A DNA stretch of 49,365 bases from Helicobacter sp. MIT 00-7814. GTDB lineage: Bacteria > Campylobacterota > Campylobacteria > Campylobacterales > Helicobacteraceae. The position numbers and the translations under genes are program-made. The notes under the pieces were generated by a model, which saw nothing but the letters and a program-made list of their open reading frames with translations, was not told the origin of the DNA and did not search any database. The stretch spans positions 1 to 49,365 of the forward strand of contig NZ_NXLL01000016.1 of the NCBI RefSeq assembly GCF_003364115.1. The letters run 5' to 3'. This document shows positions 1-8,332 of this stretch, in pieces (within the stretch, counting starts at the first letter, position 1; each line of letters starts with the position of its first letter).

Positions 1-978
1 ATTAGCAGGATTTTTAATAATCCTTGCTTTAAGATTCCCACTTTCTATTTCTTTAGCTGTTTGAGCTGATTGTGCAATGGCTTCTTCATCTTGAAGGAGG
101 GATTTTTGAGTGCGGGAGATATTAGATTCAATTGCTTGCTCCATTTTGCCAAACTCATCTTTTGTGCGCAAAGGCTTAAAATGAGGCTCTTTAATCTCGT
201 GATTGAGATATTGGAAAAAGTTTGCGATATTGCTACTTAGCGCATTAACACTACGTATAAGGTTGGTGTAAAAAATAAAAACAAGCGGTGTGAAAACAAC
301 CACAAATGCGATGATTGAAATCCACACGGCATTTGTTATAGAGCCAAAAATAGGGTCGATAATCTCTGTTGTCACTTCTTTTGTGTGCTCAGCCAGCGTA
401 TCCACATAAACGCCTGTTGAAATCCATATATTTTGGGTGTTTGGGATTTTTTGCGCGTAGCCAACTTTTTGCGCAGTGCCTAGAGTGCCATCAGGCAGGG
501 GCTTTGAAAAAGTGAAATAAACAAACTTCCCTTTTTCATCTTGATTTTTAGAAGTTTCAAACAAATCGCGCACATAATACACGCCATTAGAATCTTTAGC
601 ATCATAAAGTGACTTTCCAAGCAAGTCTTTTCTCGTGGGGTGCGCTACTGGGACATATTCTTTATACACAAAGTAATAGCCGGATTTATCAGATTCAAAG
701 CGGAATTTTTCAATCGCCTTGTCAATAATTGCGATTTGCTCATTTTCTGGCAAGCCCTCCACCAAATCGCCTAAGGCATACGCCATAGAATCTGTGGCAA
801 GTTTGATTTTTTGCTCCACTTCAGATTGGATTGTGTGCGCGACTTCTACTCCTGCTTTGGCTTCTAGCCCGCGCTTGCTATAAACGATAATCCCAACAAG
901 CAGGGCAAAACTCACAAGAGATCCGCTCACAAGAGACAAAACCTTGAACTTTAATGAAAGATTTTTATACGATAACAT
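1..978 (-). CDS. Methyl-accepting chemotaxis protein, sCache type, C-terminus cut by window edge
   Basis: The frame is open for 326 codons from an ATG at 978 to base 1, so only the sensory half is present. The N-terminus is a hydrophobic segment (about residues 11-30), followed by a periplasmic domain of about 150 residues with a single-Cache (sCache_2) look, including the motif SGYYFVYKEYVPVAHPT. A second membrane segment follows near residues 195-220, then a HAMP-like linker with the phrase ALSSNIANFFQYLNHEIKE. The signalling hairpin lies beyond the window. Known for the family: sCache receptors sense small organic acids and pass the signal to CheW/CheA. The ligand here cannot be told. It is followed, on the same strand, by no close gene; a degenerate palindromic repeat lies upstream of its start. 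Confidence 0.88.
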   Translation of the reverse strand, partial: MLSYKNLSLKFKVLSLVSGSLVSFALLVGIIVYSKRGLEAKAGVEVAHTIQSEVEQKIKLATDSMAYALGDLVEGLPENEQIAIIDKAIEKFRFESDKSGYYFVYKEYVPVAHPTRKDLLGKSLYDAKDSNGVYYVRDLFETSKNQDEKGKFVYFTFSKPLPDGTLGTAQKVGYAQKIPNTQNIWISTGVYVDTLAEHTKEVTTEIIDPIFGSITNAVWISIIAFVVVFTPLVFIFYTNLIRSVNALSSNIANFFQYLNHEIKEPHFKPLRTKDEFGKMEQAIESNISRTQKSLLQDEEAIAQSAQTAKEIESGNLKARIIKNPAN

Positions 979-1015
979 AGCTTTTGTCCTTATATTTAAA
1001 TTCTGTTATTTCAAT

Positions 1016-1090
1016 GTGTTACCTCGCAGAAGTAAATCCGCTCGGCTCGCGTTCGCATTTAAGACTTTTTGGCTGGTTTGGTTGCAAGAT
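1016..1090 (+). repeat. Degenerate copy A of the dispersed palindromic repeat
   Basis: This stretch between two chemoreceptor genes keeps the order seen in better copies: a GTGTTACCTCGC entry, a decayed stem around AGAAGTAAATCCGC, a CGGCTCGC segment, then a TTTTTGGCTGGTTTGGTTG tail. The stem no longer pairs perfectly. It is probably an old copy of the element described at 11830, 32336 and 43067. Confidence 0.55.
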
Positions 1091-1152
1091 TTTCCGCTGG
1101 TTAAAACCTTGCAATTCATAAAAACAAAAATGCAATTCTAAAAAATTCTACC

Positions 1153-3255
1153 TTAAAACTTTTTCAAATTCACATCTTGGAGAATCTGTGTTGCGATATT
1201 ATCCACCGCGCTGCTTACGGAGCGCGAGTGGTTGGCGATTTCGACATTTTTTTGCGTGATAGATTCTAGCTGAGAGATTGAGGCATTTATTTGCTCGATA
1301 CCTTCTGCTTGCTCTTTGATGCTTTGTGCCATGTCGTTGATGCTTTGGACAAGCACATTTGTATTTGCTTCAATCTCGCCTAGGCTTTTTTGCGTGCGCT
1401 CAGCAAGTTTCCTCACCTCATCTGCCACGACTGCAAAACCGCGTCCATGCTCGCCTGCGCGCGCTGCTTCAATAGCGGCATTGAGCGCGAGCAAGTTTGT
1501 TTGATCTGCAATATCGCTAATGATGCTAATGACATTCTTAATATCCTCACTTTGCTTAATCACCTCATCAGTATGACTGCTAACATTTTGCATTGATGAA
1601 GTGATTTCCTCCACTGCTGTGGCGGTTTGCTCCAAACTGCTTGCTTGAGTATTTGAAGAATGTGTGAGATTGCTAACAGCAGATTCTAGTTCTTTGGACT
1701 TAGATTCTAGCTCTTTGGCGAAGTTTGAAGAAGTTGTGAGCATTTTTTTAATCTCTTCGCCCAAGGTGTTTGTGACAATCTCCACGCGCCCTCTTGCATC
1801 CTTTACTTCAGTAGTGAAATCAAGCGCAGTGTAGGAATCAAAGACGCGCGTAATTTCATTAATATTTGCCCCAATATTGCGCTCTAGCACATCAAGCATT
1901 GTGTTTAGCACATTTTTTAACTCGCGCAATTGTGGATTTGCCGGCTCTTGCGTGATACGCGCTTGCAAATCGCCTTCTTCAATCTTATGCGCTGTTTCTA
2001 CAGATTGCGCCACTGCTTTGGAATCTTGCTCCAAAGATGCCTTTGTGCGCTCGATATTTTCATTAATCGCTATTCCCATGAGCCCCAACTCATCGCGCGA
2101 GTGGTTTTTGATAAGCTTTAACTCGACTTTCTCGTGATTAATGTATTTGAAAAACCCTTGCAAAGAACTTAGCACAATGCCTATGCGCGATGAGACGATC
2201 TTATACACTAAGAAATACAGCACCGCTGCAACTATTGCCAAAAAGATAATGCTCATCACAAAAAGCGCAATTTGCAATGATGTCAGCGCCTCGAGCACAG
2301 CGGACTTTGGCGCGGTGACAATCATATACCACTCATCGATATCTTTGATAGGAAAACTCGTCATCGCCATAAATGAATCTATGTTGTCAAGCGTTATGTA
2401 GTCGTCCATAAAGAGCGTTTTTTCTTTGTTTTTAATCGCATCAGAAATAGCTTTTGTAGAATCTGCATGCGTATTTATCTCCTCAAGTTTCTTGCCCCAC
2501 GCACTTTCATGAGGGTGCGCTGCGATTAACTCACGAGAATCTATAATAAAGCGTATGTCTCCTTGATAAATATCAAAGCGCGCATCAGAGATTCTATCAG
2601 AAAGATTTTTCAAATCAAACAAAAATCCAACCGCGCCCGCCACGGTTTTGCCATCTTTTTCAAACACAGGATAGGCAAAATCCACTGCAAAAAATTCTTT
2701 CCCATCAATAGTGATTTTCACAGGATCGCCCACAGCAGGCTTAGCAGTTTTTAGCACTTCTTGCAAGGCTGGGACTTGAAAGATATTATCTTGTGCTTGT
2801 ATCACTTCCACGCCACCATCGTGATTCCAATCTTTATCACGCAAGGTAATCATAAACTTTCCACTTGGCATACTAAACTGCTCATCATACTCGCGGAATG
2901 CCTTGTTTGGGTGAGTGAGATGAATGTATGCAAACTCTGCGTAATCGCTCGTATCAAGCGAAGAAGCAATGGAAATAAGTGCCTCTTCTGCGCCGAGATT
3001 CTCATACTGCAAGTTCGTGCTAATGGCTTTGCTTAAGCCTTTAAGCGTTGTGCCCATTTCTTGGAAAATGCCTTCAGCGAAGTTTGCGTAGCGTTTGGCA
3101 GAAGCTTGTAGGAATTTTTGCGCGTCATCTTGCAAAGAGCGAGAAACCTGCATTATCGTAATGCTTGCAAAGGCTGCGATCCCCACAAACACCAATATAA
3201 GCAAAGAGCTTGCGAGCTTTGTTCCTATTTTGAGGTTGTTAAAGAATGAAAACAT
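1153..3255 (-). CDS. Methyl-accepting chemotaxis protein, double-Cache type
   Basis: A 700-residue transmembrane chemoreceptor. The first membrane helix is at about residues 12-34. A long periplasmic region of dCache size (about 35-325) follows, with the [20 protein letters not shown] strand pattern of these domains. The second membrane helix is at about 327-350, then a HAMP-like linker. The cytoplasmic signalling hairpin begins near residue 582 with [20 protein letters not shown] and [18 protein letters not shown], the CheA/CheW contact region. The protein ends in NLKKF and has no CheR-binding pentapeptide. AAGGA lies five bases before the ATG. Its last 119 residues closely resemble those of the receptor at 26680-28704, while the sensory domains differ. 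The ligand is unknown. Confidence 0.95.
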   Translation of the reverse strand: MFSFFNNLKIGTKLASSLLILVFVGIAAFASITIMQVSRSLQDDAQKFLQASAKRYANFAEGIFQEMGTTLKGLSKAISTNLQYENLGAEEALISIASSLDTSDYAEFAYIHLTHPNKAFREYDEQFSMPSGKFMITLRDKDWNHDGGVEVIQAQDNIFQVPALQEVLKTAKPAVGDPVKITIDGKEFFAVDFAYPVFEKDGKTVAGAVGFLFDLKNLSDRISDARFDIYQGDIRFIIDSRELIAAHPHESAWGKKLEEINTHADSTKAISDAIKNKEKTLFMDDYITLDNIDSFMAMTSFPIKDIDEWYMIVTAPKSAVLEALTSLQIALFVMSIIFLAIVAAVLYFLVYKIVSSRIGIVLSSLQGFFKYINHEKVELKLIKNHSRDELGLMGIAINENIERTKASLEQDSKAVAQSVETAHKIEEGDLQARITQEPANPQLRELKNVLNTMLDVLERNIGANINEITRVFDSYTALDFTTEVKDARGRVEIVTNTLGEEIKKMLTTSSNFAKELESKSKELESAVSNLTHSSNTQASSLEQTATAVEEITSSMQNVSSHTDEVIKQSEDIKNVISIISDIADQTNLLALNAAIEAARAGEHGRGFAVVADEVRKLAERTQKSLGEIEANTNVLVQSINDMAQSIKEQAEGIEQINASISQLESITQKNVEIANHSRSVSSAVDNIATQILQDVNLKKF

Positions 3256-3339
3256 TTTTTTCCTTATTTGTTGTGGTGAATTAAAAGAGAAAAGTCGCTA
3301 ATTATAGCCAAACAAAACAAATTTTAAAAATAAAGTGCC

Positions 3340-4497
3340 TTAAAAGGTTGATTCTACACTCTGTAAAATATCATAAATATTGTCAATCTTCCCGCCAAGA
3401 ATATTTGAAAAGTTTTTCAAGCCGTAATCTTTAGTAAAAACAATGGGTCTGCCATCATCAGATTCATTTTGCATTCGCACAATTTTTATTTCAAAAAGTG
3501 AATCTTGATACTCCAAATTTTTCAAAATAGGCATATAACGCTTTGCATCTGCTAGCATATAGGGAAAATTGGAAGTTTTGGGATATGTAGCAAGCGTGTC
3601 GTAAGTATTGATAAAATTTAGCTTATCGCGCCAACTTGCATGCGGTGTATAGCGCACATGGCTTAGCGTGTGTGAGTTAAGCGCTGGAAAAGGCATAAGG
3701 GAGAAAAATGCCCCATCCATTATGGTGATACTTAAATTTTCTAATTCTTTAGGGATTGAAACAAGTGCCATCTCTGTAATTTCTGCCTTTAAGTCTAAAA
3801 GAGGAAGGTTAGAGTTTTTTAAAAGCGTATTAAGTCCTGCATAAGTGCAGTTAAAGATATATTTTGCATAGAGGGTAGATTGTGCGGGCTGCAAGGATTG
3901 CGCGGAATTTTTAAAAGTTGATTTGAAAGTGTTGTTTGGGATTGAATCTTGTGCAAGTAGCGCTAGATTCTCGCCTTCTTGCCATATTTTTTGAGCGTTT
4001 AGATTAAAGCGGACTTCGCATTTACTATTTTTTTCAAAAAGTTTGCGCTCTAAAATCTGCTTTAAAATCACGCTATCAAAGGCACATTCTCGCACCAAAA
4101 AAACCTCTTCAATTAACTGCTGGTTAAAAAACGCCTTAATATGCTTAGGCGCTGGCTTGATGGGCGCGTGCATTTTGGAGAAAAGATGATAAAACTGCTT
4201 TGCGCTTGTTTTTGAGCCAATGCGCGCTATGCCATAATATTTATCAAAATTATCCACAATTGCTTCTTTGTAATCTTTACAAAAGCGTGTAAAACTCCGC
4301 ATTGAGCTATGTGCTGTAAGCAAACTGCGAGGATAGTGGTAGCCTCCATGTACGCGCGCTTGATTGCTGAAACTTGCACGAGTTAAAAGTTCGCTTTCGC
4401 GCTCTATAATAAGAATTTTGTCAAAATACTTTTGCAAAAATACAGCAAGTGAGCAGCCATAGAATCCACCACCGATAATAATGCAATCATATTTCAT
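3340..4497 (-). CDS. FAD-dependent oxidoreductase of the DAO fold in a surface-glycan cassette
   Basis: The 385-residue protein begins with an FAD-binding Rossmann motif (CIIIGGGFYGCSLAVFLQ, residues 5-22), then an acidic residue ending beta-2 (IIERESELL) and a HGGYHYPRS segment near residue 50. These are features of the D-amino-acid-oxidase/glycine-oxidase fold. The C-terminus (VRMQNESDDGRPIVFTKDYG) resembles the FAD-ribityl-contacting end of that fold. It starts within the ATGA overlap with the upstream Gfo/Idh gene, so the two are translationally linked. Two glycosyltransferases precede them. I infer that it oxidises a sugar or another glycan precursor. Its substrate cannot be read from sequence, and an amine or hydroxy-acid substrate unrelated to glycans is possible. 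Confidence 0.82.
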   Translation of the reverse strand: MKYDCIIIGGGFYGCSLAVFLQKYFDKILIIERESELLTRASFSNQARVHGGYHYPRSLLTAHSSMRSFTRFCKDYKEAIVDNFDKYYGIARIGSKTSAKQFYHLFSKMHAPIKPAPKHIKAFFNQQLIEEVFLVRECAFDSVILKQILERKLFEKNSKCEVRFNLNAQKIWQEGENLALLAQDSIPNNTFKSTFKNSAQSLQPAQSTLYAKYIFNCTYAGLNTLLKNSNLPLLDLKAEITEMALVSIPKELENLSITIMDGAFFSLMPFPALNSHTLSHVRYTPHASWRDKLNFINTYDTLATYPKTSNFPYMLADAKRYMPILKNLEYQDSLFEIKIVRMQNESDDGRPIVFTKDYGLKNFSNILGGKIDNIYDILQSVESTF

Positions 4498-5462
4498 AAT
4501 GTGCCTTTATTGCTAATTTGAGTGGCGGATTCTAATGCAAGCGGTGATTTTAAAGCTTCAACACAGGATTCTAGGAATTTTATAACGCGCCTATGAACAC
4601 TTAAAATCTTTGTTGCATATTCTTTATCTTTAATAGCGCAGGCAAAATCCTGCATACAAAAAGCAAGGGTATTGGTCTCATCAAAATCAAAATATTGCGT
4701 TTTTTTGGAATCTATCTTAAAGGTAATTTTTGGAGAATTTAACATATCAAAATAAATTGAAAAATTTGGCGCAGAAATTTCTAGCATGCGTGCTTTTTCT
4801 TCGCATTCAAGAGAGCAGGCAAGCTCCAAATTTATAGGAAAATCCTTATCTTTAAATTGAGAATCTAAAAATTTTGCACGAGCTTTTATGCAAACACTTA
4901 GCGGATAAGGTGATGTAGTTTGTGTGGTTACCTTAAAAGGAACAATTTCTTTGAAAAACAAAGCAAATACGCTTAACCAATGCACGCCAAGCACTTCAAG
5001 CGCACCTTCATTTTTGTAAAATTTGCCATATTGCGTGATTTTTGCTTTAAATTGCAATGGTGCTTGTAATAAGTGTGAATGTTTCAAAAGAAGTGCTTGT
5101 ATGTGCTGTATTGATGGAGAAAGCGTGTAAGGATAGTCGGTATAGCATATGGTATTATTTTGTGTGCTTAATAAATACAAATATTCAAGTTCTGCTAAAC
5201 TCCTGCAAGTTGGCTTTTCGACAAAAACATAAATGCCTTTTGATAAAAGCTCTTTGCATAGCTCAAAATGAGAATCTAAGGGCGTAGCGACAAATGCACA
5301 TTTGCAGTCTTTTGGTAAAAGCTGTATTTTAAACTCACTGCCAAAGGTTTTTAATAGATGAAAGTTAGGATTTTCTTGAATATAGCGTGTTAAGATGCTT
5401 CCCCAATATCCCTTGCCTATAAGCACGCTGGGAAATGGCACGATAGAATCTAGCTTTTGCAT
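4494..5462 (-). CDS. Gfo/Idh/MocA-family NAD(P)-dependent oxidoreductase
   Basis: A 322-residue dehydrogenase-like protein. The N-terminal nucleotide fold shows VLIGKGYWGSIL (a GxGxxG variant) at about residues 14-25, CAFVATPLDSHFEL near 55-68, and the family's EKP motif in IYVFVEKPTCRSL near 83. The C-terminal half is the larger alpha/beta domain of this family. Family members act on the C2, C3 or C4 positions of sugars or nucleotide-sugars, and they often feed unusual surface sugars. It overlaps the upstream glycosyltransferase by 13 bases and the downstream FAD gene by 4, so all are probably one transcript. The exact reaction is not predictable. Confidence 0.85.
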   Translation of the reverse strand: MQKLDSIVPFPSVLIGKGYWGSILTRYIQENPNFHLLKTFGSEFKIQLLPKDCKCAFVATPLDSHFELCKELLSKGIYVFVEKPTCRSLAELEYLYLLSTQNNTICYTDYPYTLSPSIQHIQALLLKHSHLLQAPLQFKAKITQYGKFYKNEGALEVLGVHWLSVFALFFKEIVPFKVTTQTTSPYPLSVCIKARAKFLDSQFKDKDFPINLELACSLECEEKARMLEISAPNFSIYFDMLNSPKITFKIDSKKTQYFDFDETNTLAFCMQDFACAIKDKEYATKILSVHRRVIKFLESCVEALKSPLALESATQISNKGTL

Positions 5463-6214
5463 GCAAGTTTTCCGCGTATTCTTCGCACAAAAAGCCTGCT
5501 TATTTGCTTGAGGTACTCACAACTTAGGCGCATAATTTTTACTTTTGAATTGCTGTCATCTTCCCAATTTATGGGAATTTGAGTAATAGCTATATTACTA
5601 TATTGCGCCACTATAAGCATTTGCGCACAATAAAACCAGCCATTATCTTTGTAACAATTTTCAACCAAACGCTGTGCGATGGGTGCTTGATAAAATTTAA
5701 ATCCACACATGCAATCATTAAAGCGCGCACTTAACACAAGGCGCATAATGATATTTAACACGCGCGAAGTAAAAGTGCGCTTCAAACTACGCCCGCTTAC
5801 TTGAGAATCTTTAAGCAACCTTGAACCCACAACAATGCTTTCTCCGTCCATAAGCCTTTCATAAACTTCAGATAAATGCATAATATCAGTGGATAAATCA
5901 ATATCCATATAGCCTATAAATTCACAAAACATATCCTTATGATTTGTGGATTCCTTGCGTTTTGCATTATGCAAAATTGCTTCTCTAAAAGCTAATCCCA
6001 CACCAATTTGAGAAATTTTCAAATACTCTACAAAAGGACTTTTTAGGCATAATTTTTGTGCGATTTGCGCGGTAGAATCTGTGCTGTCATTATCAGCAAT
6101 AGTAAGGAGATAGGGGATTTTCTCATTTTGCAAGAATCTTTCAATTTTTTCAATGCTAGATTCTAACACTGCCTCTTCATTTAATACAGGCAGCACGATA
6201 TTTAGGCGTTTCAT
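5450..6214 (-). CDS. Family 2 glycosyltransferase, polyprenyl-phosphate mannosyl/glucosyl-transferase-like
   Basis: The 254-residue protein opens with the GT-A signature LNIVLPVLNEEAVLESSIE and continues with LTIADNDSTDSTAQIAQKL, which binds the nucleotide. GYMDIDLSTDIMHL near residue 105 supplies the DxD-type acidic cluster. VVGSRL and CGFKFY at about 131 and 170 match the dolichyl-phosphate-mannose-synthase subgroup. No membrane helices are evident, unlike its upstream neighbour. AAGGA sits six bases before the ATG. It probably transfers a hexose to a lipid carrier or growing glycan at the inner face of the inner membrane. The donor sugar is unknown. Confidence 0.88.
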   Translation of the reverse strand: MKRLNIVLPVLNEEAVLESSIEKIERFLQNEKIPYLLTIADNDSTDSTAQIAQKLCLKSPFVEYLKISQIGVGLAFREAILHNAKRKESTNHKDMFCEFIGYMDIDLSTDIMHLSEVYERLMDGESIVVGSRLLKDSQVSGRSLKRTFTSRVLNIIMRLVLSARFNDCMCGFKFYQAPIAQRLVENCYKDNGWFYCAQMLIVAQYSNIAITQIPINWEDDSNSKVKIMRLSCEYLKQISRLFVRRIRGKLACKS

Positions 6215-6226
6215 TTTGTTTCCTTA

Positions 6227-7207
6227 TTATTTTTGAGTTTCCACATTTTTTTCTGCGATATAAAGCTCTAAATTGCTCTTTTCATCAATCACTTCATAAA
6301 GTCGTTCTTTGCGCATGCTTAAAAGCATTACGCGTAAATATTCTCCAAGAATACAAAGCATCAAAAATATCACAAAATTCACACTCACAGCATAAAGTGA
6401 GCTAGATGTCCAACCGCCCTCAATATAGGGTTTTAGCAAAAATGAGATACTAACAAAAATGCCATAGCAAAAATTAAAAAATGCCATCAAAAGGCATAAA
6501 ATAGTGCCTATTCGCAGAAGCTTAAAAGAATGCTGCGTGATGTAATCAATGCCAAGGTTTAGATTCTGCAAAAAGCTTTTGTTTGGGGATTTTGCAAGTG
6601 GAGTGAAAGGGTATTCGTATTTTGAAAATGCCTCATCAAATTGCACGAGTCGCAAAAGTTTGATTTGTGTTTGAGTACTTAAAAGTGAATGTATTACTTT
6701 TCTATTTAGTACGCAAAAATCGCTGTAGTTGTGTTTGCATTTGGTAAAGTCTCCAAAGATTCTAAGACTTATATAAAAAGCGCGAGAGAAAATCTTTTCA
6801 AAGAAATTTTGCTTTTTATCCAAACGCGTGCCGATAACTATGTCATGTGTTGGTGCAAATTTGAGAATCTCTAAACAATCCTTTATACTTTGAGTCTGCA
6901 AATCTGCAAAGAGTAAATAATCACCAATGCAATTTTGTAGAAAAATTTCGCAGTCAAATGCTGTGCCTGCCGATGAACGCACCTCTAGGATTCTAAGATT
7001 TGGATAGTTTTCTAATAAGCCTTGTATGGGGGGGGGGGGGGTAATACTATTTTCAGCTAAAGAGCTATGTGTAAAAATTGGGTTTATAAGCAAAATCTCA
7101 TAATATGCAAAATGTTTATTTAAAGTATCTTGCAATTCTGCTAATCGCGCGCAATCTACTTCTTTATTTAACAATGCAATAGAAATAAAAGTAGAATCTA
7201 ACTGCAT
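6227..7207 (-). CDS. GtrB-like membrane glycosyltransferase with a phase-variable C14 tract
   Basis: The 326-residue protein has a GT2-like N-terminal domain and two C-terminal membrane helices (about residues 232-255 and 266-292), the layout of GtrB/ArnC-type transferases. The catalytic region is divergent: FADLQTQS near residue 100 stands where the family usually has DADLQDPP. Codons 56-60 are a run of 14 C on the coding strand (7028-7041 on the top strand), read as Thr-Pro-Pro-Pro-Pro. With one more C the frame stops after 12 codons, and with one fewer it stops at the fifth codon. The sequence here is the ON state. It is first in the four-gene glycan cassette, so a switch could also have polar effects on 3340-6214. 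Confidence 0.85.
   Translation of the reverse strand: MQLDSTFISIALLNKEVDCARLAELQDTLNKHFAYYEILLINPIFTHSSLAENSITPPPPIQGLLENYPNLRILEVRSSAGTAFDCEIFLQNCIGDYLLFADLQTQSIKDCLEILKFAPTHDIVIGTRLDKKQNFFEKIFSRAFYISLRIFGDFTKCKHNYSDFCVLNRKVIHSLLSTQTQIKLLRLVQFDEAFSKYEYPFTPLAKSPNKSFLQNLNLGIDYITQHSFKLLRIGTILCLLMAFFNFCYGIFVSISFLLKPYIEGGWTSSSLYAVSVNFVIFLMLCILGEYLRVMLLSMRKERLYEVIDEKSNLELYIAEKNVETQK
7028..7041. repeat. Homopolymeric G14/C14 tract
   Basis: Fourteen consecutive G on the top strand lie inside the GtrB-like gene. Tracts of this length change by slipped-strand mispairing in Helicobacter and Campylobacter contingency loci. Both alternative frames end within twelve codons, so this is a translational on/off switch. 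Confidence 0.95.
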
Positions 7208-7267
7208 TATTCCAACCCCTTTTTTAAAATCAGGTGCCTATTGTAACAAAAATTTTATATTAATTTC

Positions 7268-7468
7268 TTATTTGTCCTTAAGTTTTTCCATATTCTCAAT
7301 CTTTTTTTCCACTTCGATAACGCGGTGGCTGATGCCCGCTGTGGAATCCACTTGCACAAGCAACACATAAATATTCACAATGCTAAAAAGCACCACCAGC
7401 CCCACGCAAAAAAGCGCGATTTTTACCGCGCGCTTAGCAATCGCTCTTACATCTTCCTCATGTGCCAT
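7268..7468 (-). CDS. Small single-helix membrane protein with a coiled-coil tail
   Basis: A 66-residue protein. Residues 1-16 are charged. Residues 17-40 form one hydrophobic helix (IALFCVGLVVLFSIVNIYVLLV), and residues 48-66 are rich in Glu and Lys with heptad-like spacing (VIEVEKKIENMEKLKDK). A strong AAGGAG lies six bases before the ATG. It starts 21 bases after the metal-binding protein gene on the same strand and is likely cotranscribed with it. I do not recognise a family with certainty. The topology would suit a small scaffold or transporter accessory subunit, but no function should be assigned. Confidence 0.72.
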   Translation of the reverse strand: MAHEEDVRAIAKRAVKIALFCVGLVVLFSIVNIYVLLVQVDSTAGISHRVIEVEKKIENMEKLKDK

Positions 7469-7489
7469 ATTTTCTCCTTTTTATTAAAG

Positions 7490-8317
7490 TTAATTTCCCT
7501 GCTCGGCAATCGCATGCGCGACTTTTAGAAGCATTTCTTTAATGTCCGCGCTCAAAACATTAAGCTCTTCAATTTGGGCTTTAAGCTCGTAGCTTAGCGC
7601 TTGTGCTTGCTTTTTTGAATATTGTGGTTGGGTAAAAATTGTATGGATTTGAGAATCCTTTATCTGCGCTTTTACCTCGCTTAGCTGCTTTGCTTTTTCC
7701 GCACTCTTAAAATCAAGCGCCAACTCCTGCAACCCATAATCGCGCGCAAAATATTTTAAGCAAGAATGCGCCACCACAAAGATTTTTTTAGAATCTTCCT
7801 TTGCAAAAATCGCCTTAATTTCAGAATCTAAGCTATCAAGCTCTTTTAACAGCGCCTCATAGTTTTCCTCATAAATTTTTTTATTATGCAAATCAATGCT
7901 TGCAATAGCGTAAAAAATCTCTTTTGCCTGCAGTTTCAAAAGCTTTGGCGACAGCCATGTGTGGTTGTCATTTTCAATAAACATATTTTGAGGGATTGAG
8001 CTTGTGCTATTGATGACGCGCATTCTGGGATTTACCTGCTTGAAGCGGTTTTGCCATTTTTTTTCATAAGGCATACCAATGCCGACAAAAAGGCGCATAT
8101 CTTTGATTTCTTTCATTTGCTCTGGGCGTGGTTCGTAGGATTCTGGTGCGAGATTTTGAGGGACGAGGATACTTACTTTTGCGCGCTCTTTGGCGATTTT
8201 TTCCACCAAATAGCTTTGTGGCGCGATGCTTACCATTACGCGCAATTGCTTTGGCGCAGCAAGCGCATTTGAGACAAGACACAGCACAAAAAAACAATAA
8301 AAAACACTTTTTCTCAT
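7490..8317 (-). CDS. ZnuA-like metal ABC transporter substrate-binding protein
   Basis: The 275-residue precursor has a signal peptide (residues 1-20, ending NALA) and the cluster 9 (SBP_bac_9) fold that captures Zn(II) or Mn(II) in the periplasm. Visible ligand-site candidates are His119 (NDNHTWLSPK), the His in FVVAHSCLKYFARDYGL near residue 184, and acidic residues in the C-terminal lobe (ELNVLSADIKEML). The usual first histidine (DPHxYEPxP) is replaced here by PESYEPRP, and the His-rich loop of true ZnuA is absent. No permease or ATPase gene is adjacent, so partners must be encoded elsewhere. It lies between the NlpC/P60 gene (16 bp upstream) and the small membrane protein. Metal choice is uncertain. 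Confidence 0.85.
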   Translation of the reverse strand: MRKSVFYCFFVLCLVSNALAAPKQLRVMVSIAPQSYLVEKIAKERAKVSILVPQNLAPESYEPRPEQMKEIKDMRLFVGIGMPYEKKWQNRFKQVNPRMRVINSTSSIPQNMFIENDNHTWLSPKLLKLQAKEIFYAIASIDLHNKKIYEENYEALLKELDSLDSEIKAIFAKEDSKKIFVVAHSCLKYFARDYGLQELALDFKSAEKAKQLSEVKAQIKDSQIHTIFTQPQYSKKQAQALSYELKAQIEELNVLSADIKEMLLKVAHAIAEQGN

Positions 8318-8332
8318 TTTTCCAACATTCCT

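Noticed and set aside
944-1141. Open frame of 65 codons between the first two chemoreceptors
   Set aside because: It overlaps the start of the chemoreceptor at 978 and a degenerate repeat, and shows no protein-family features or ribosome site.
1153-3255. Recent duplication of the two dCache chemoreceptors
   Set aside because: Only the signalling tails are alike, which is normal for chemoreceptors; the sensory domains differ throughout.
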